Positions 41,060 through 52,026 of a DNA stretch of 64,000 nucleotides are shown piece by piece (within the stretch, counting starts at the first letter, position 1; the number at the start of each line of letters is the position of its first letter). Source of the stretch: Heliocidaris erythrogramma. Its lineage: Eukaryota; Echinodermata; Echinoidea; Camarodonta; Echinometridae. The DNA lies in assembly GCA_025617745.1 (NCBI GenBank), contig CM046873.1, forward strand, positions 32,869,101 to 32,933,100, in the 5' to 3' direction. The position numbers and the translations under genes are program-made. The notes beneath the pieces were generated by a model. The model saw nothing but the letters and a program-made list of their open reading frames with translations, had not been told where the DNA came from and ran no database searches.

Positions 41060-43640
41060 CCAGTAGTTTTCGGAAGTGTGAAAATATATTTTTTCCCTAT
41101 TTTATTCCTATTTAAACGAAAATAGGCCTATTTTTTTCCTATTTTCTTTGGAAAATATGAAAAATTAGATCTATTTTAGGCTATTTTTTTATTTTTCACC
41201 TATTTTCTTCCTATTCTAAGGAAAATAGGCCTATTTTTATTGTATTTCCCTCGGAAATAGGAAGAAAATAGAAGTAATTTTAGGCTATTTTTTTAATTTT
41301 TCACCTATTTTATTCCTATTTCAGGAAAATAGGCCTATTTTTATCCTATTTCCCATGGAAAATATTATAGAAATAGGCCTATTTTGAGGCCATTTTCTGA
41401 TTTTTTCCTATTTTTTAGACCTCATTTCTCTCCGGACTATTTTTTCCCTAGTTTTTGCACTTTTCATTTTTGTCAAAAAAATAGTTTTATCCTATTTTTC
41501 AGGCTAGCTCTAGTTTCATCCTAGTTTTCTCATTATTCTAAAACTAGTTAGTTTTAGAATTAGTTTTAGTTAGTACTATTTTCCAAACTTTTATCTTTCC
41601 CCTTGATCCAGCACTAGTTTTATCCTATTTTCCAAACTTTATTTTTTCCAGCACTATAGTTTTATTCTAGTTTCCTGACTTCTGTACTTTTGCTAACACT
41701 AGTTTTATTATATTTTCCAAACTTTATCTTTCCCAGCACTAGTTTTATTCTAGTTTCCCAACTATTGGTTTCTATAGGTCCTAATCAATCATGAATATTC
41801 ATGAATAACAATCTAAAATATGAAAACTAGTGGAAATAGATAAATACATTTAGATTTGGGATTAAGATTTGAACTTTGATAGAAATTTTACTTACATTAA
41901 ACTATTGTAATGTTGTACACAATTTCAAAAGGCATTTTCATATTTCATTAATAAAAGTGTAAATCAATTTTAATAATAAAAGTGTTATCTAGTCAGTAAC
42001 CATTTTTTTATAGCACTACAACTATGTCCCTATATATAATGACTGTGATACAATTGCTTAGTAGCTAGGTATAGGGCATAGGATGTAGGCTATAGGATTT
42101 ATAGGAGTAGGATAGGATATGATTACAAGATAGGATTAATAAAATAATAATTAATAATGTCATGTGATTGTTCCTGTAGACACCCACAGACACCAAAAGA
42201 TTAATTATTATTTTAATCTTATAGTTAATTATTTTCTTATTGGTTTTCTATAGGTCCTATAGAAACCTACAGGATTTCTTATTGGACCTATAGAAACCTA
42301 CAGGATTATCAGTCCCATAGACACCCATAGGATTTCTATGGGTGTCCCATATACCATTTCCATATAGAAACCTATAGAGACATGGGTCTCTATGGGACCT
42401 ATAGAAATTCTGTCTATAGGATTTTCGACCTGGGTTGTGAGGAGGTCTTCCTCTTTGTATTTGCTCAATTAAGTTTAACCTATTTTCTGCCTAGTTTTCC
42501 ACTATTTTATTCCTGTTTTTGCCCCATTTTCTCTCTAGTTTCCCATTATTCAATCCAAATTTTCACCCTATTTTCATTCTAGTTTTTCCCTATTTTTATT
42601 TTCTTAATCAAGTTTTATCCTATAGTTTCTCAATCTGGTTTTCCTATTTTCTTTGTATTTTCTCCCTAGTTTTTCCCTATTCCTTATTTGTATTTTCTCA
42701 ATTAGGTTTAACCTATTTTCTGCCTAGTTTTCCACTATTTTATTCCTGTTTTTGTCCTATTTTCTCTCTAGTTTCCCATTATTCAATCCCAATTTTCACC
42801 CTATTTTCATTCTAGTTTTTCCCTATTTTTATTTTCTTAATCAAGTTTTATCCTAGTTTCTCAATCTGGTTTTCCTATTTTCTTTGTATTTTCTCCCTAG
42901 TTTTTCCCTATTCCTTATTTGTATTTTCTCAATTAGGTTTAACCTATTTTCTGCCTAGTTTTCCACTATTTTATTCCTGTTTTTGCCCTATTTTCTCTCT
43001 AGTTTCCCATTATTCAATCCCAATTTTCACCCTATTTTCATTCTAGTTTTTCCCTATTTTTATTTTCTTAATCAAGTTTTATCCTAGTTTCTCAATCTGG
43101 TTTTCCTATTTTCTTTGTAGATTTTTCCTATTTTCTCCCTAGTTTTTCCCTATTACATTGCATTTTCTAAATTAGATTCAATCTATTAGTCTGCCTAGTC
43201 TTCCACTATTTTATTCCTGTTTTTGTCCTAATTTTTCTGTAGTTTCCCATTATGCAATTCCTATTTCCTCCTATTTTATCCTATTTCTCAATCAAATTTT
43301 ATCCTATTTTCTGCCTAGTTTTCCACTATTTTATTTCTATATTTTTCCTATTTTCCATCTCCCACTATTTTCTTCAACGTGTTTTCCCCTATTTTCTACC
43401 TAGTTTTCACCTAATTTAATCCTATTTCCATCCTATTTTTGTTTTTTTCCTATTTCCGGAATAATTTCGAAGGACTATTTTCTTTCTGGTTTTATCCTAT
43501 TTTCTTGGAATAAAAATAGGGGAAAAAATAGGAAAAATCTGTTTCAATCCTATTTTTATCCTATTACAAGTAGCTATCTCTACGCTATACAAAATAGGAA
43601 AAAAAATAGGGAAAAAATATATTTCCGTTGGTAATTTTTT
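41060..43640. repeat. CTATTTT/AAAATAG-rich low-complexity block
   Basis: About 2.6 kb dominated by variants of CCTATTTTNTNCCTA and GAAAATAGG, with a sub-block of CTATAGAAACCTA-type repeats at 42245-42420. No coding potential. It lies wholly within the 5.3-kb DNA element. Confidence 0.8.
42440..43340 (+). repeat. Tandem repeat, unit about 232 bp, roughly four copies
   Basis: The anchor TTTTATTCCTGTTTTTG recurs with TCCTG at 42511, 42744, 42975 and 43215, giving spacings of 233, 231 and 240. The first three units are nearly identical and the fourth is diverged. Confidence 0.8.
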
Positions 43641-44159
43641 TGTATTTTTCCTATTTTTACCCTATTTCATTTCGACTTGGGGTGGGAGGCAAGCTACTAG
43701 GATGTATACTTGTTGTACTAGATGCAACCTTCTGGTGGAAGCGGTTGAATCGGAGAGTGTCCAAGGTCTCTAGCGACCCCCCCCCCCCCCCAATAATGGT
43801 TATATTTATGGCAATTTTGACAGGTATTTTGAATTAAATAAATATAGTTCATTTTGATTGTATTGTCCAGATAAATGGAATGGGGGTCCCAATGTAGTGA
43901 ATGTTGGCTCTCGAATGGCTAGGGGTGCGTGATTTGTTAAAACTTCAGAAGACTGCCAGGGATGCCAGAAATTGCAGGGGGCTGTACCAAGCCTAGCAAG
44001 GTTTGGTGCAATTATGGGTAAAATAAGTATAAGTAAAAGGATGTCTGGAAATTGTAAAAATTTCTTTCATCCGTTTCCCTGTTCCGATAAACATGTGGAT
44101 ATACCGCTATTTCAACATCTACCACTCTTGAAATAGGGCTATTGGTCGCCATTTATTGA

Positions 44160-44760
44160 AATAAATATGCAAATTAATGCAAATCATGTGTGGACACATA
44201 GCTAAATTATATGACATTGATTTTATCATGTTCATTATACTACAAAACTTTACTACAGGCATCAAAATGATGATTCTTTGATCTTCTAATCCGAAAATAC
44301 AGACCAAAGCAGATGAATTAGCAAATTAATAAAACATTTTTGTAAATATGCAAATTTATGCAAATTGGGAATTCAAGGTAAGGAGAATTTTCCTAATTAG
44401 ACTTTAGTCAGATTCTCTGATCAAACAAAGATCATATAGCTACAAATTTTAGCCCTGTATTTCTCTTTTATTCCAAAATATATAGAATAAATTGACATAA
44501 TGTTCAAATTGGCGGCCATTTTGAAGACTTTTTATGCAAATTTATGCAAATTAGGCTTGATAACATAATTATGTCTCTTTAATATTTCCTTTTTCGTACT
44601 CCTTGACCCATAAAACCTATATATAGCCACTAAAATGAGCGTTTCTCGACTCTCTTATGCCGAGATACAGGCTGGAATCTTGATGGAGTATGCGAAAATA
44701 GGCTAAATGGCGGCCATTTTGAATTATGCAAATTAGGCATTGTTCCACAGCTCCGATTTT
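44160..44760 (-). repeat. Right array of TTTGCATAAATTTGCAT repeats (inverse)
   Basis: ATGCAAATT-type motifs near 44165, 44352, 44545 and 44732 mirror the left array, spaced about 187-193 bp. GGCGGCCATTTTGA accompanies two of them. Bases 43640-44160 hold a C run near 43780 and nothing else I can name. Confidence 0.7.
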
Positions 44761-44865
44761 TCGTGATTTTTAGTATGTTATTTTAAACTGTATTTGGGAT
44801 CATAAATTCCAAGATGGTTTCTTTTGCAATTAGTGGTGGGTTCCATGGTAATTTTCAGTAGATCT

Positions 44866-45163
44866 ACTAGCCTATAATACAATCCCGCTAACCAAAAGGC
44901 GGGAAGATATTGTGCTGACCCGTATTCGAATTGGTCACTCTCACTTAACTCATGCATATTTGCTTGCAGCAGAGGACCCACCACATTGTATATCATGTGA
45001 CTGTACACTTACAGTTAAACATATTCTTATTGAATGCATTGAATTTGCTCACATCCGTAACAATTTTTATAATGTCCCTGATCTGAATACCTTGTTTAGC
45101 GAAATTCCACGATTATGCATCATAGATTTTCTTAAAGAAATCAACCTATTTATTAGATTCTAG
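44866..45163 (+). pseudogene. LINE ORF2 part 2: C-terminal domain after RNase H
   Basis: The frame from the RNase H part continues here without shift when one copy of AGTAGATCT is kept. It contains LTRIRIGHSHLTHAYLL, then a Cys/His pattern (CISCDCTLTVKHILIEC), typical of the end of I-type ORF2 proteins. Stop at 45161-45163. It is followed by about 340 bp of 3' UTR and the (ATCA)n tail. Confidence 0.8.
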
Positions 45164-45582
45164 ATCAGGAACTTTTTCCCACAGCTATGCCTTTAGGCAA
45201 TTTTATTCAATTTTTTAGTCTTTCGGAGGAGACTTTAAGCCGTCGGTCCCGTGTAAAGGAGAGTCACACCACTTGCACGTTAAAGAACCTGCTTCTCTGT
45301 TCGAAAAGAGTAGGGAATTTTTCCCGGAAAAGTAGTTAAGCTTACTTTTACCCAATATACTTCGTAATTAAACCTACTGATCACATATATACACACTAAA
45401 CAAATATTGTACTTTAAGAAACTTTATATATTAATGTTTAGACACTTATATGACATATTGTGTTGATAGTGTCGTTAAATTTTAATCAATCAATCAATCA
45501 ATCTTTGTAGTCTTTAGTGTAATCCTATTTCCTTCCGCTCGAAACATGCCTCCCGGTCTTTGAGTTGGCGTTGGTCTGGCAT

Positions 45583-45676
45583 AATAGGTAGGTATATATG
45601 ATTTATTGCAGTAAATTTGTAAAATCAGCACTGATTTTCTTATTTACTATATAAATCTATATACCTACCTATGACC
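45583..45676 (+). repeat. DIRS internal complementary region
   Basis: GCATAATAGGTAGGTATATA then GATTTATTGCAGTAAA is inverse to the element's left end. TTTGTAAAATCAGCACTGAT and the following bases are inverse to its right end. The two halves meet exactly where the ends would join in a circle. Confidence 0.85.
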
Positions 45677-45729
45677 CTCCCTCCTTCCCCGCTCCTTGCA
45701 AGCAACATGTTTCTACTTGGGATTGCTCG

Positions 45730-45925
45730 CAAAAGAGGAAGATGGCCGTAGCGTGTTGGCGCGCGTGAGTGGCGAGGACAATAGGATTACGGGGGGTGCG
45801 CACAATATTGTGACGCATGTGTGTTAAATTCTCGAAGGGGTCCCGTAGTCAAGACTACAGGCATAATAGGTAGGTATATAGATTTATATAGTAAATAAGA
45901 AAATCAGTGCTGATTTTACAAATTT
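45730..45925 (+). repeat. DIRS right inverted terminal repeat
   Basis: It contains the inverse of the left repeat (GTGCGCACAATATTGTG, CCGTAGTCAAGACTACAGGC), and the outer 60 bp form the second half of the internal complementary region. Confidence 0.8.
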
Positions 45926-45977
45926 ACTAGAAAGTGGGATAAAAATAGGATATTTGCTTTTTCTCCAGATTGGATAG

Positions 45978-46990
45978 TTAAAGGGATAGTTCACCCTGAC
46001 AATAAGTTGGTTTTAATAAAAACAGAAATAAGATATTGGTGAAGGTTTGACAAATCCATCAAGGAATAAGATTTATGGGTGTTTAAGGTTTAAATTTGTG
46101 ACCTCACATGCGAGCAGCTTCCCCATGTGTCATGTGATAAATTCCAGAAAAATGGAAATGGTGTTACTTGTGCATTCAATATAACATCTTAGACATCATT
46201 TCATACCCGTTCCTCTAAGAAAACTATCTTCATCATAAACCATTGAAAAATGGGAATTTATAGAATTTATATTACATGACGAATGGGGTAGTATGTAATA
46301 AACCATGAAATTATAAAACAAAATGTAAATGTACAAAATGAAGTACAACAGTAGTTGGATACCTTTTAGCATCTTGAAATGGCATTTTGCTATCCATGCA
46401 GTGTGATCCATTTGGCATGCTAATAAAAAATCCGTGAGATCTGTGATCGGCGAAATGAGATGTCAATTAAACAAATGCAGTCGGTTTACAACCTGATCAG
46501 ATAGGACTGTTAAAGAGGAATTAAACTTTCATGAAAACTTGGATTAGTAGAAGCAGAAATATCTGAGGGGAATAGTGAGACTAAATCAGACAAAGAAGAA
46601 AGTAAATAGTTTGAAAGCCGGGATCACTAATGACATGGGGAAACTCCTACTGAAATGCGGTGACGTCATACATGGATAACTCTCCCATGTGATGTGTGCA
46701 ACAAAATTATCAAATACTGCTTGTCTATTTTAATCCTAGATCAGACTTTTTGTCTACGATTCATTATGGGTAACACATTTCCACATGTCCTCCAGTGAAA
46801 AAGTCTTTCACCATAAGAGTTGAGAAAGGGAATAAATGTGAAGGTTCAGCATGTGGATCATCACACATGACCGCATTACCAATTCGAGGATATCCTTATC
46901 AGTAGTGATCTTAACTTTATCTCAAACATGTTTCTCTGATTTTTCTGCTTCATTCCAACCAGTTTTCTCAAAGGATCAATTCCCCTTTAC
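45978..46990. mobile_element. TTAAAGGG-type MITE sequence, probably two abutting or nested copies
   Basis: TTAAAGGGATAGTTCACCCTGAC starts at 45978 and TTAAAGAGGAATTAAACTT at 46510. The latter has an inverse end near 46990 (GGATCAATTCCCCTTTA), and AGAAGCAGAAA is shared in inverse. Boundaries are approximate. No gene seen. Confidence 0.4.
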
Positions 46991-47130
46991 AAACCCTTGC
47001 GTTGTTGTGCATGGAGGCGTGAGAGAGAACGGAAAGGAGAGAAATTAATGTGAAAGAGACGGAAAGAGCGAGTAAGAGTGAATGAATATGAAGCCTGTTA
47101 AATTGGAACAAAGCTTGTTGAATATGGACC

Positions 47131-47248
47131 CTCTTGCATAAAAAGTTGCTTTTTAATCGCAAAACTCGATTAAACCCAAGTCCCAAAATACTCGATCCTG
47201 AGTAGTCGAAAAAACAAGTTGCGTTTAATGGCAACTTTTATGCAAGAT
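47131..47248. mobile_element. Small palindromic MITE
   Basis: TCTTGCATAAAAAGTTGC on the left and GGCAACTTTTATGCAAGA on the right are inverse, enclosing about 80 bp with ATCGCAAAACTCGATTAAAC. Confidence 0.6.
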
Positions 47249-47275
47249 GTGTTTCAAACTATACACTTGCCTAAT

Positions 47276-47600
47276 ATATAGAGGTGTTGTGGATAAATCT
47301 CCGGACTAAACCACGACATGCGGGGTTCGAATCCCACCGCAGCACTAGCGTCCTTTGGCAAGACGTTAATCTACATTTGCCACTCTCCACCCAGGTGTTA
47401 AATGGGTACCCGGTAGGATGGCGAAAGTGTATGTCCTTTGCTTAGCATGTGAGCGCTTAACAGGCGACTCGCTGGAATGCTCCCCAGGGAGTGGACAATG
47501 TGCATACTGTGTGCGGGCGTCCAATGACCGGGGTAATATATATATCTAGCGCTGTGAGCCAGTACTTGGAAAGGCGCTTTATAAATGCCAGGTATTATCA
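47276..47600 (+). mobile_element. tRNA-derived SINE, best-preserved copy
   Basis: A perfect B box GGTTCGAATCC is at 47324-47334, followed by CCTTTGGCAAGACGTTAATCTACATTTGCC and a 3' part with AGGCGCTTTATAAATGCCAGGTATTAT. The body matches the copies at 26.1 and 62.7 kb. Bases 47601-47944 contain no gene I can support. Confidence 0.7.
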
Positions 47601-47944
47601 ATATGTTAATGATTTCCGGATATTTTTTTTTTTTTATGTAAACATCTAGAAAGTCCAAATCGAGGCTGTGGCCACACCCTGTCGACCTACAGATAGGGAC
47701 GGCTGCGCCAGCATACAGAACACAAAATTAATCTATATATGCGCTCGTTTATGTAGATTGCTATGCCATTCCTCTGGTGAAAGTTCATTTTCGAACAAAT
47801 TCGAATACCGGCGCAACAATCTACACACTCGGGCAAATGTACTGGACATCTGTGAGACATTAAGCGCATCCGTCTCCATTTGTACGGGCCTATTCACTGT
47901 TAATATTGTTATACGGTAGCGAAGTACGCCTCATGTGCACCTGG

Positions 47945-48172
47945 CCTAAAGCCCGGCTCACACGAGGCATCATATGCCGACTCTAGGACTGCGTCAGTGA
48001 ATTGTAGGGTTTTTTTGCGTCATGGAAGAGTGATATCGCTTAAAGTGATTGCAAAATGGAAAGTGCAAACCATACTTTTAATAACTGGTGTATGGGTTAT
48101 TTCCCTTCAGCAGCTCGATTAGCGCAGGTATTGACGCAATGGGGAAAACGCCTCGTGTGAACCGGGCCTAAG
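47945..48172. mobile_element. MITE with GGCCCGGTTCACACGAGGC ends
   Basis: CCTAAAGCCCGGCTCACACG at the left and CGTGTGAACCGGGCCTAAG at the right are imperfect inverse repeats of about 24 bp. Confidence 0.65.
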
Positions 48173-48476
48173 ATCGTCGTAATGTATTCAAATTTAATGC
48201 ATACAGTTTTGTCGAGTGCCTAGCGATAAATTATTTCATTCACCTGCTACAAATATTAGCATTTTTCAGAAGTCGGAATGCGTATGGCATACATTTCGTG
48301 TTATATCGCGCAAGCCATGTTTGTCCGACATAACAAATGTATCCAATTTTCATTTCGGCTATTGAAATACAACTCTTTGTAAACAGGTGAATAGAATATT
48401 CCGTTGCTAGGCAAGCGTGTATAAATTTGACTGCGTATAACGTTAACGGTATATTTTGTCTATTGGGGATTACTTA

Positions 48477-49743
48477 AAGGCTTGTCTCGAATGGGTGGGT
48501 TGCAGGAGCGGGATGGGAGCGGGAACAGGCACACCCTTTCGAGACAAGCCCCCCCCCCCTGGTTATCTCGAATGGACGCGTTCCCAGCGAGAAGTTCAAT
48601 GAACGCGCCACTTCGAGACAACCGGGGGGGGGGGGGGGCTTTCCTCGAATGGGTGTGTTGAGTAGACTTTTGTAACAGACGTTTTAGAAATTTTTGAAAA
48701 ATGTACTCTTGTACTCTTGTCTCGAATTGAAAGGGGGGGGGGGGGAGGGCTTTGTGTTACGGATTTTAGCGATTAATTGCGATTAGCGCTTGATCGGAGT
48801 TTATAAACACTCTTTATGTTACGGGACCGAGGTCACGCCAAACAAAAATAATAATAAATAAATACAAATCCTAGCTACGCCACTTGCCCTTTCATCCCCG
48901 TGTGTTTTAATGCATAATTATTCAATTCTATTTTTTTGCACAAATAATGATTTCCTTGTCAAGAGCTTTTTTTAGATACTGTTTTATTTTATACAACACC
49001 TGAGTAGATCCTTGTAATTTAATTGGAGAATAATAGGTCACATGTTATTAAATATTTGTTCCATTCCATGGTTTAGCGCTAGCTAGCGTGCATTTTTGTT
49101 CCATACGATTTTTTCCATTCAACGCCTCGACCTTTTCAGTGCAATGCGCGGCTGCGATACAGCGCACGTAATGATACGTGCTCTTGAGAAAAGAAGCATA
49201 ATGGATGACTGGACAATTGTAAGTACATATATTTATTTTATTGTACAAATAACAAGGATAATAATACAACGCACTTATATAGGATCTACTCAGATGTTGT
49301 ATAAAACAAATAATGAATTTTTTTTCATTCGTGCAATGGAAAGAATATTTTCATTCGTTGAAATATGGAATCTGTTCCGTTCAATGGAACATTCCATCTT
49401 TCAACTCATGAAAATATTCTTTCCATTGCACTCATAAACATTCATTATTTGTATAATATTTTCTACATCTTAGACAAAAGAAAAACGAAAAAAAGAAACA
49501 GTACATTTTTCAAAAATTTCTAAAACGTCTGTTACAAAAGTCTCCTCAACCGCCCATTCGAGGAAAGCCCCCCCCCCCCCCCCCCCCGGTTGTCTCGAAG
49601 TGGCGCGTTCATTGAACTTCTCGCTGGGAACGCGTCCATTCGAGATAACCGGGGGGGGGGGGGGGCTTGTCTCGAAAGGGTGTGCCCGTTCCCGCTCCCA
49701 TCCCGCTCCCGCTCCCGCAACCCACCCATTCGAGACAAGCCTT
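48477..49743. mobile_element. 1.27-kb element with compound inverted repeats
   Basis: The ends are AAGGCTTGTCTCGAATGGGT and its inverse; ACTTA flanks both sides (48472-48476, 49744-49748). Arms of about 245 bp contain three sub-blocks joined by G or C runs. Each sub-block is bounded by TCTCGAAT/ATTCGAGA-type sequence. The interior (48720-49500) has a further 100-bp palindrome at 49331-49431. There is no convincing protein. Confidence 0.75.
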
Positions 49744-49955
49744 ACTTAGGTGTAAGAGAAAACGTTTGACATTTTTGATCGTTAATAACTCGTATCAGAC
49801 TGATTTTTTTACAGAAAGTTTGAGGATGTCAAATTTAGTTATTGTAAGTTTTGTGAATGTTGGAAGACACACCTAAAAGCAAAAGCTTGGGGCGAGGTTC
49901 CATTAGGCGTTAGAGTGCATTATATATGTATTATTTAAAAAAAAGGATAACATTC

Positions 49956-50600
49956 CTAAACCGCTGAGCTTGATTGGATAAAAGAAAAGAGGGGGAATGG
50001 GAGTTGCAAAAGAAAAGGAGTAAGAAAAGGAGTACGAAAAGAGAAATTCACGAAGAAACGGAGAGAAAAACCCAATGGAAGGTGGGGAAAGTGCCTTAAA
50101 CCATTATTACTTCTAAGATTAAGTAAAAAAAGTCTTGAAGCTGGCAAGCGATAGATGCGGAGTATTTTATTATAATAAAGTTCTGTGCTTGGGAGATAGA
50201 TGTGATTTGCATGTCTGGTTTCGTATTTATGAACAGTTGAATTTAATTGAAAGGAGTTACAAAATTCGTCAGGATACAAGTTGTTTGTACATCTGTACAT
50301 ATGATTTCTTGGCGTTTAATATCAATTGTTTTAACAAATGGTCGACGTGAGAACGGGGAGCATTACCGGAGGTTGGAGAGTTCCCCCAGGCGAGGTTGCA
50401 ATATGATAGATATGGTAGGATAAGAGAATTGTAAAGCATACGGAGGACGTTGTTTGGTTTCATTTCTAGACTGCGACACATTTTACAATGTATTGAGACT
50501 TTGCTTTCTGTTTCAAGAATTTTTTTTTTCAAAGAAAGAACTATCAATGTGCACACCTTGAAATTTGTGTTTTCAACTCTAGGTAGTAGTACGTTGGAAA
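49956..50600 (-). pseudogene. 3' fragment of a jockey/CR1-like LINE (RT C-terminus)
   Basis: The minus strand codes LYNSLILPYLSYCNLAWGN and, in another frame, HKYETRHANHIYLP, both from the RT C-terminal region and related to the relic at 368-739. Truncated and frameshifted. Confidence 0.65.
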
Positions 50601-50742
50601 TGTAAATGAAATGGAAATGTCTAAATCCATGTTTTTATTATGAAATATCAAATTTTAATTTAAGAATATTGGGAGAAGGGATGTGGCAATGAAATATGTA
50701 TTGACAGCATATTTTTCTGATTACGGCTAAAAAGATTTTAAA

Positions 50743-51653
50743 TTAAAAGAATTAACCCCTGATTACAAATTTACTTAATATATTGAAAGGTGTAATATAT
50801 TCCTACTTATTGGCCTAAATCATTTTCTAATAAGATATCAGAAAAGGGTATAAATAAAGATATTCCAACACCCGGTATCGTCTCCTACTCATTTACATGG
50901 GGGCTGCCATTTTCTTGCTGATTTGGATTTGTACATGAACCATTGAGAAATGTTCCGGTCAGGAAGATATTTTGCATCCAAGACCTAAATTGATTTTCTT
51001 CATTACCTAAAATCCCATATGTGACGAAAAATATAAAGTGGGTGTTTACATGATTTATAAAAATTAAATCTTTATAATGATACTTTTAAATTGTCTGGTT
51101 TTGCTTAACAAAAATCTGTTTTCTTGGGTTTGCCAAACAGAGCAGAACATAATATATGCAGCATGCATTCTGACTTTTCAAGTCCCATTATCCGAAAGCA
51201 GGTGAATGCATAGTTTGCCGCTATAGATGCTCAGGGAAGAAGCATCCATAAAATTTGAATTAATTTGCTCCGTCCATTGCGTCACAGTATCTAGAAAATA
51301 GATTTATATTAAGCGAATATCGATTTTCAACAGAAATATATAAGGAAATCTTCAGTTTAAAAATAAATTGACATATCTATTCTATATTTTTAATCTCAAA
51401 TGGGTTTTTAATTTTGAAAAAGGCAATTGGGCATTTGGATTAAGAAAATCTTGTACACATAAAAAAAATGGCAGCCCCCATGTATTGCTAGCAGACGATA
51501 CATATTGCTAGCAGATGATAAATTTTGCTCAGAAAATCTTGATTCGTATCGATCTCGTATATTTTGACGCGAAGCCATATAGTCTAACAAGTAAGAATAA
51601 ATAACACCTTTGAACACTATCGTCTTTATTGTTTGAGGTTAATTCTCCTTTAA
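50743..51653. mobile_element. TTAA-flanked inverted-repeat element, 911 bp
   Basis: Left end TTAAAAGAATTAACCCC; right end, reversed, TTAAAGGAGAATTAACCTC. Arms of about 190 bp share CATGGGGGCTGCCATTTT in inverse. The interior matches 5.33-5.75 kb. No transposase. Confidence 0.7.
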
Positions 51654-51857
51654 AAGAATTGTTATAAGAATTTGATAGATGCAGTTGAAACTACCGTTAC
51701 CTATTACATAATCAATTTAAGAAGCCTTACTCTTTGATACGGCCATGCTTTCCCAATCGTATTCTTTTGAAATATTCTCGCTCCGCCTATCGCTCTCTCG
51801 CACTCTCTCCCTCATATATCGCTCCCTCCACCCCCACCCCCCCCCCCCCCCTCTTTC

Positions 51858-51965
51858 TCTGATAAAGACTATTAACTGCTTGGAGCCAGAAGGACGTTAA
51901 CTCATACTTTAACACAGAGTTAACGCCCTTCTGGCTCTCAACAGACAATTTGTATAGTCTTGTGA
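51858..51965. repeat. Short hairpin around GAGCCAGAAGG
   Basis: GAGCCAGAAGGACGTTAACT and AGTTAACGCCCTTCTGGCTC are inverse. AAGACTAT and ATAGTCTT lie at the outer edges. A C run and a pyrimidine-rich stretch precede it. Confidence 0.5.
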
Positions 51966-52026
51966 TATACATAATTATGCAGGTAGACCAATGCTAAAAA
52001 AGAATGAATTGAGCGTGTAGCCTGTA

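Larger units (their letters stand above)
39541..44856. mobile_element. 5.3-kb DNA element with long inverted repeats, 9-bp target duplication
   Basis: AGTAGATCT occurs on both sides (39532-39540 and 44857-44865). Removing 5325 bp leaves the LINE frame in phase across the site. The ends share ACCCACCACTAATTGCAAAA, AACATACTAAAAATCACG and TCGGAGCTGTGGAACAATG in inverse orientation; the outermost 8-16 bases differ. The inverted similarity weakens over about 700 bp. A 9-bp duplication with long inverted repeats fits Mutator-like elements, by inference. No transposase was seen inside, so it is probably non-autonomous. Confidence 0.8.
34271..45501 (+). mobile_element. I/Nimb-like non-LTR retrotransposon with RNase H, full length, itself interrupted
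   Basis: It is flanked by the 15-base direct repeat TCTTTGTAGTCTTTA (34256-34270 and 45502-45516). The 5' end is CCCCCCTGTGGGTCCGGGGG with TGTCGTAAAAGGCGACTAAAA. It has two ORFs (gag-like; EN-RT-RNase H) and ends in an (ATCA)n tail. A 5.3-kb DNA element sits near the end of ORF2. Without it the LINE is about 5.9 kb. The clade name comes from domain order and the opening WNCRGLRPNYEE of ORF2. Confidence 0.85.
28466..45925 (+). mobile_element. DIRS-type tyrosine-recombinase retroelement, split by a LINE
   Basis: The left end TTTACTGCAATAAATCATAT and the sequence to about 28640 recur inverted at 45730-45890. A region at 45583-45676 is inverse to the extreme left end in its first half and to the extreme right end in its second half, the internal complementary region that defines DIRS elements. 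Order: gag-like region, RT, RNase H, recombinase. Without the 11.2-kb LINE at 34271-45501 the element is about 6.2 kb, the usual DIRS size. Several frameshifts make it defective. Confidence 0.85.

Noticed and set aside
42382-42815. Phe/Ser/Leu-rich frames in the CTATTTT block
   Set aside because: Direct translation of the tandem repeat, hydrophobic by composition only.
41060-43640. CRISPR-like regular repeats
   Set aside because: The repeats are low-complexity and tandem, without unique spacers of constant length, and the genome is eukaryotic.
49096-49437. Plus-strand frame of 113 codons in the 48.5-49.7 kb element
   Set aside because: It runs through an internal palindrome (49331-49431) and has no recognisable domain; likely chance.
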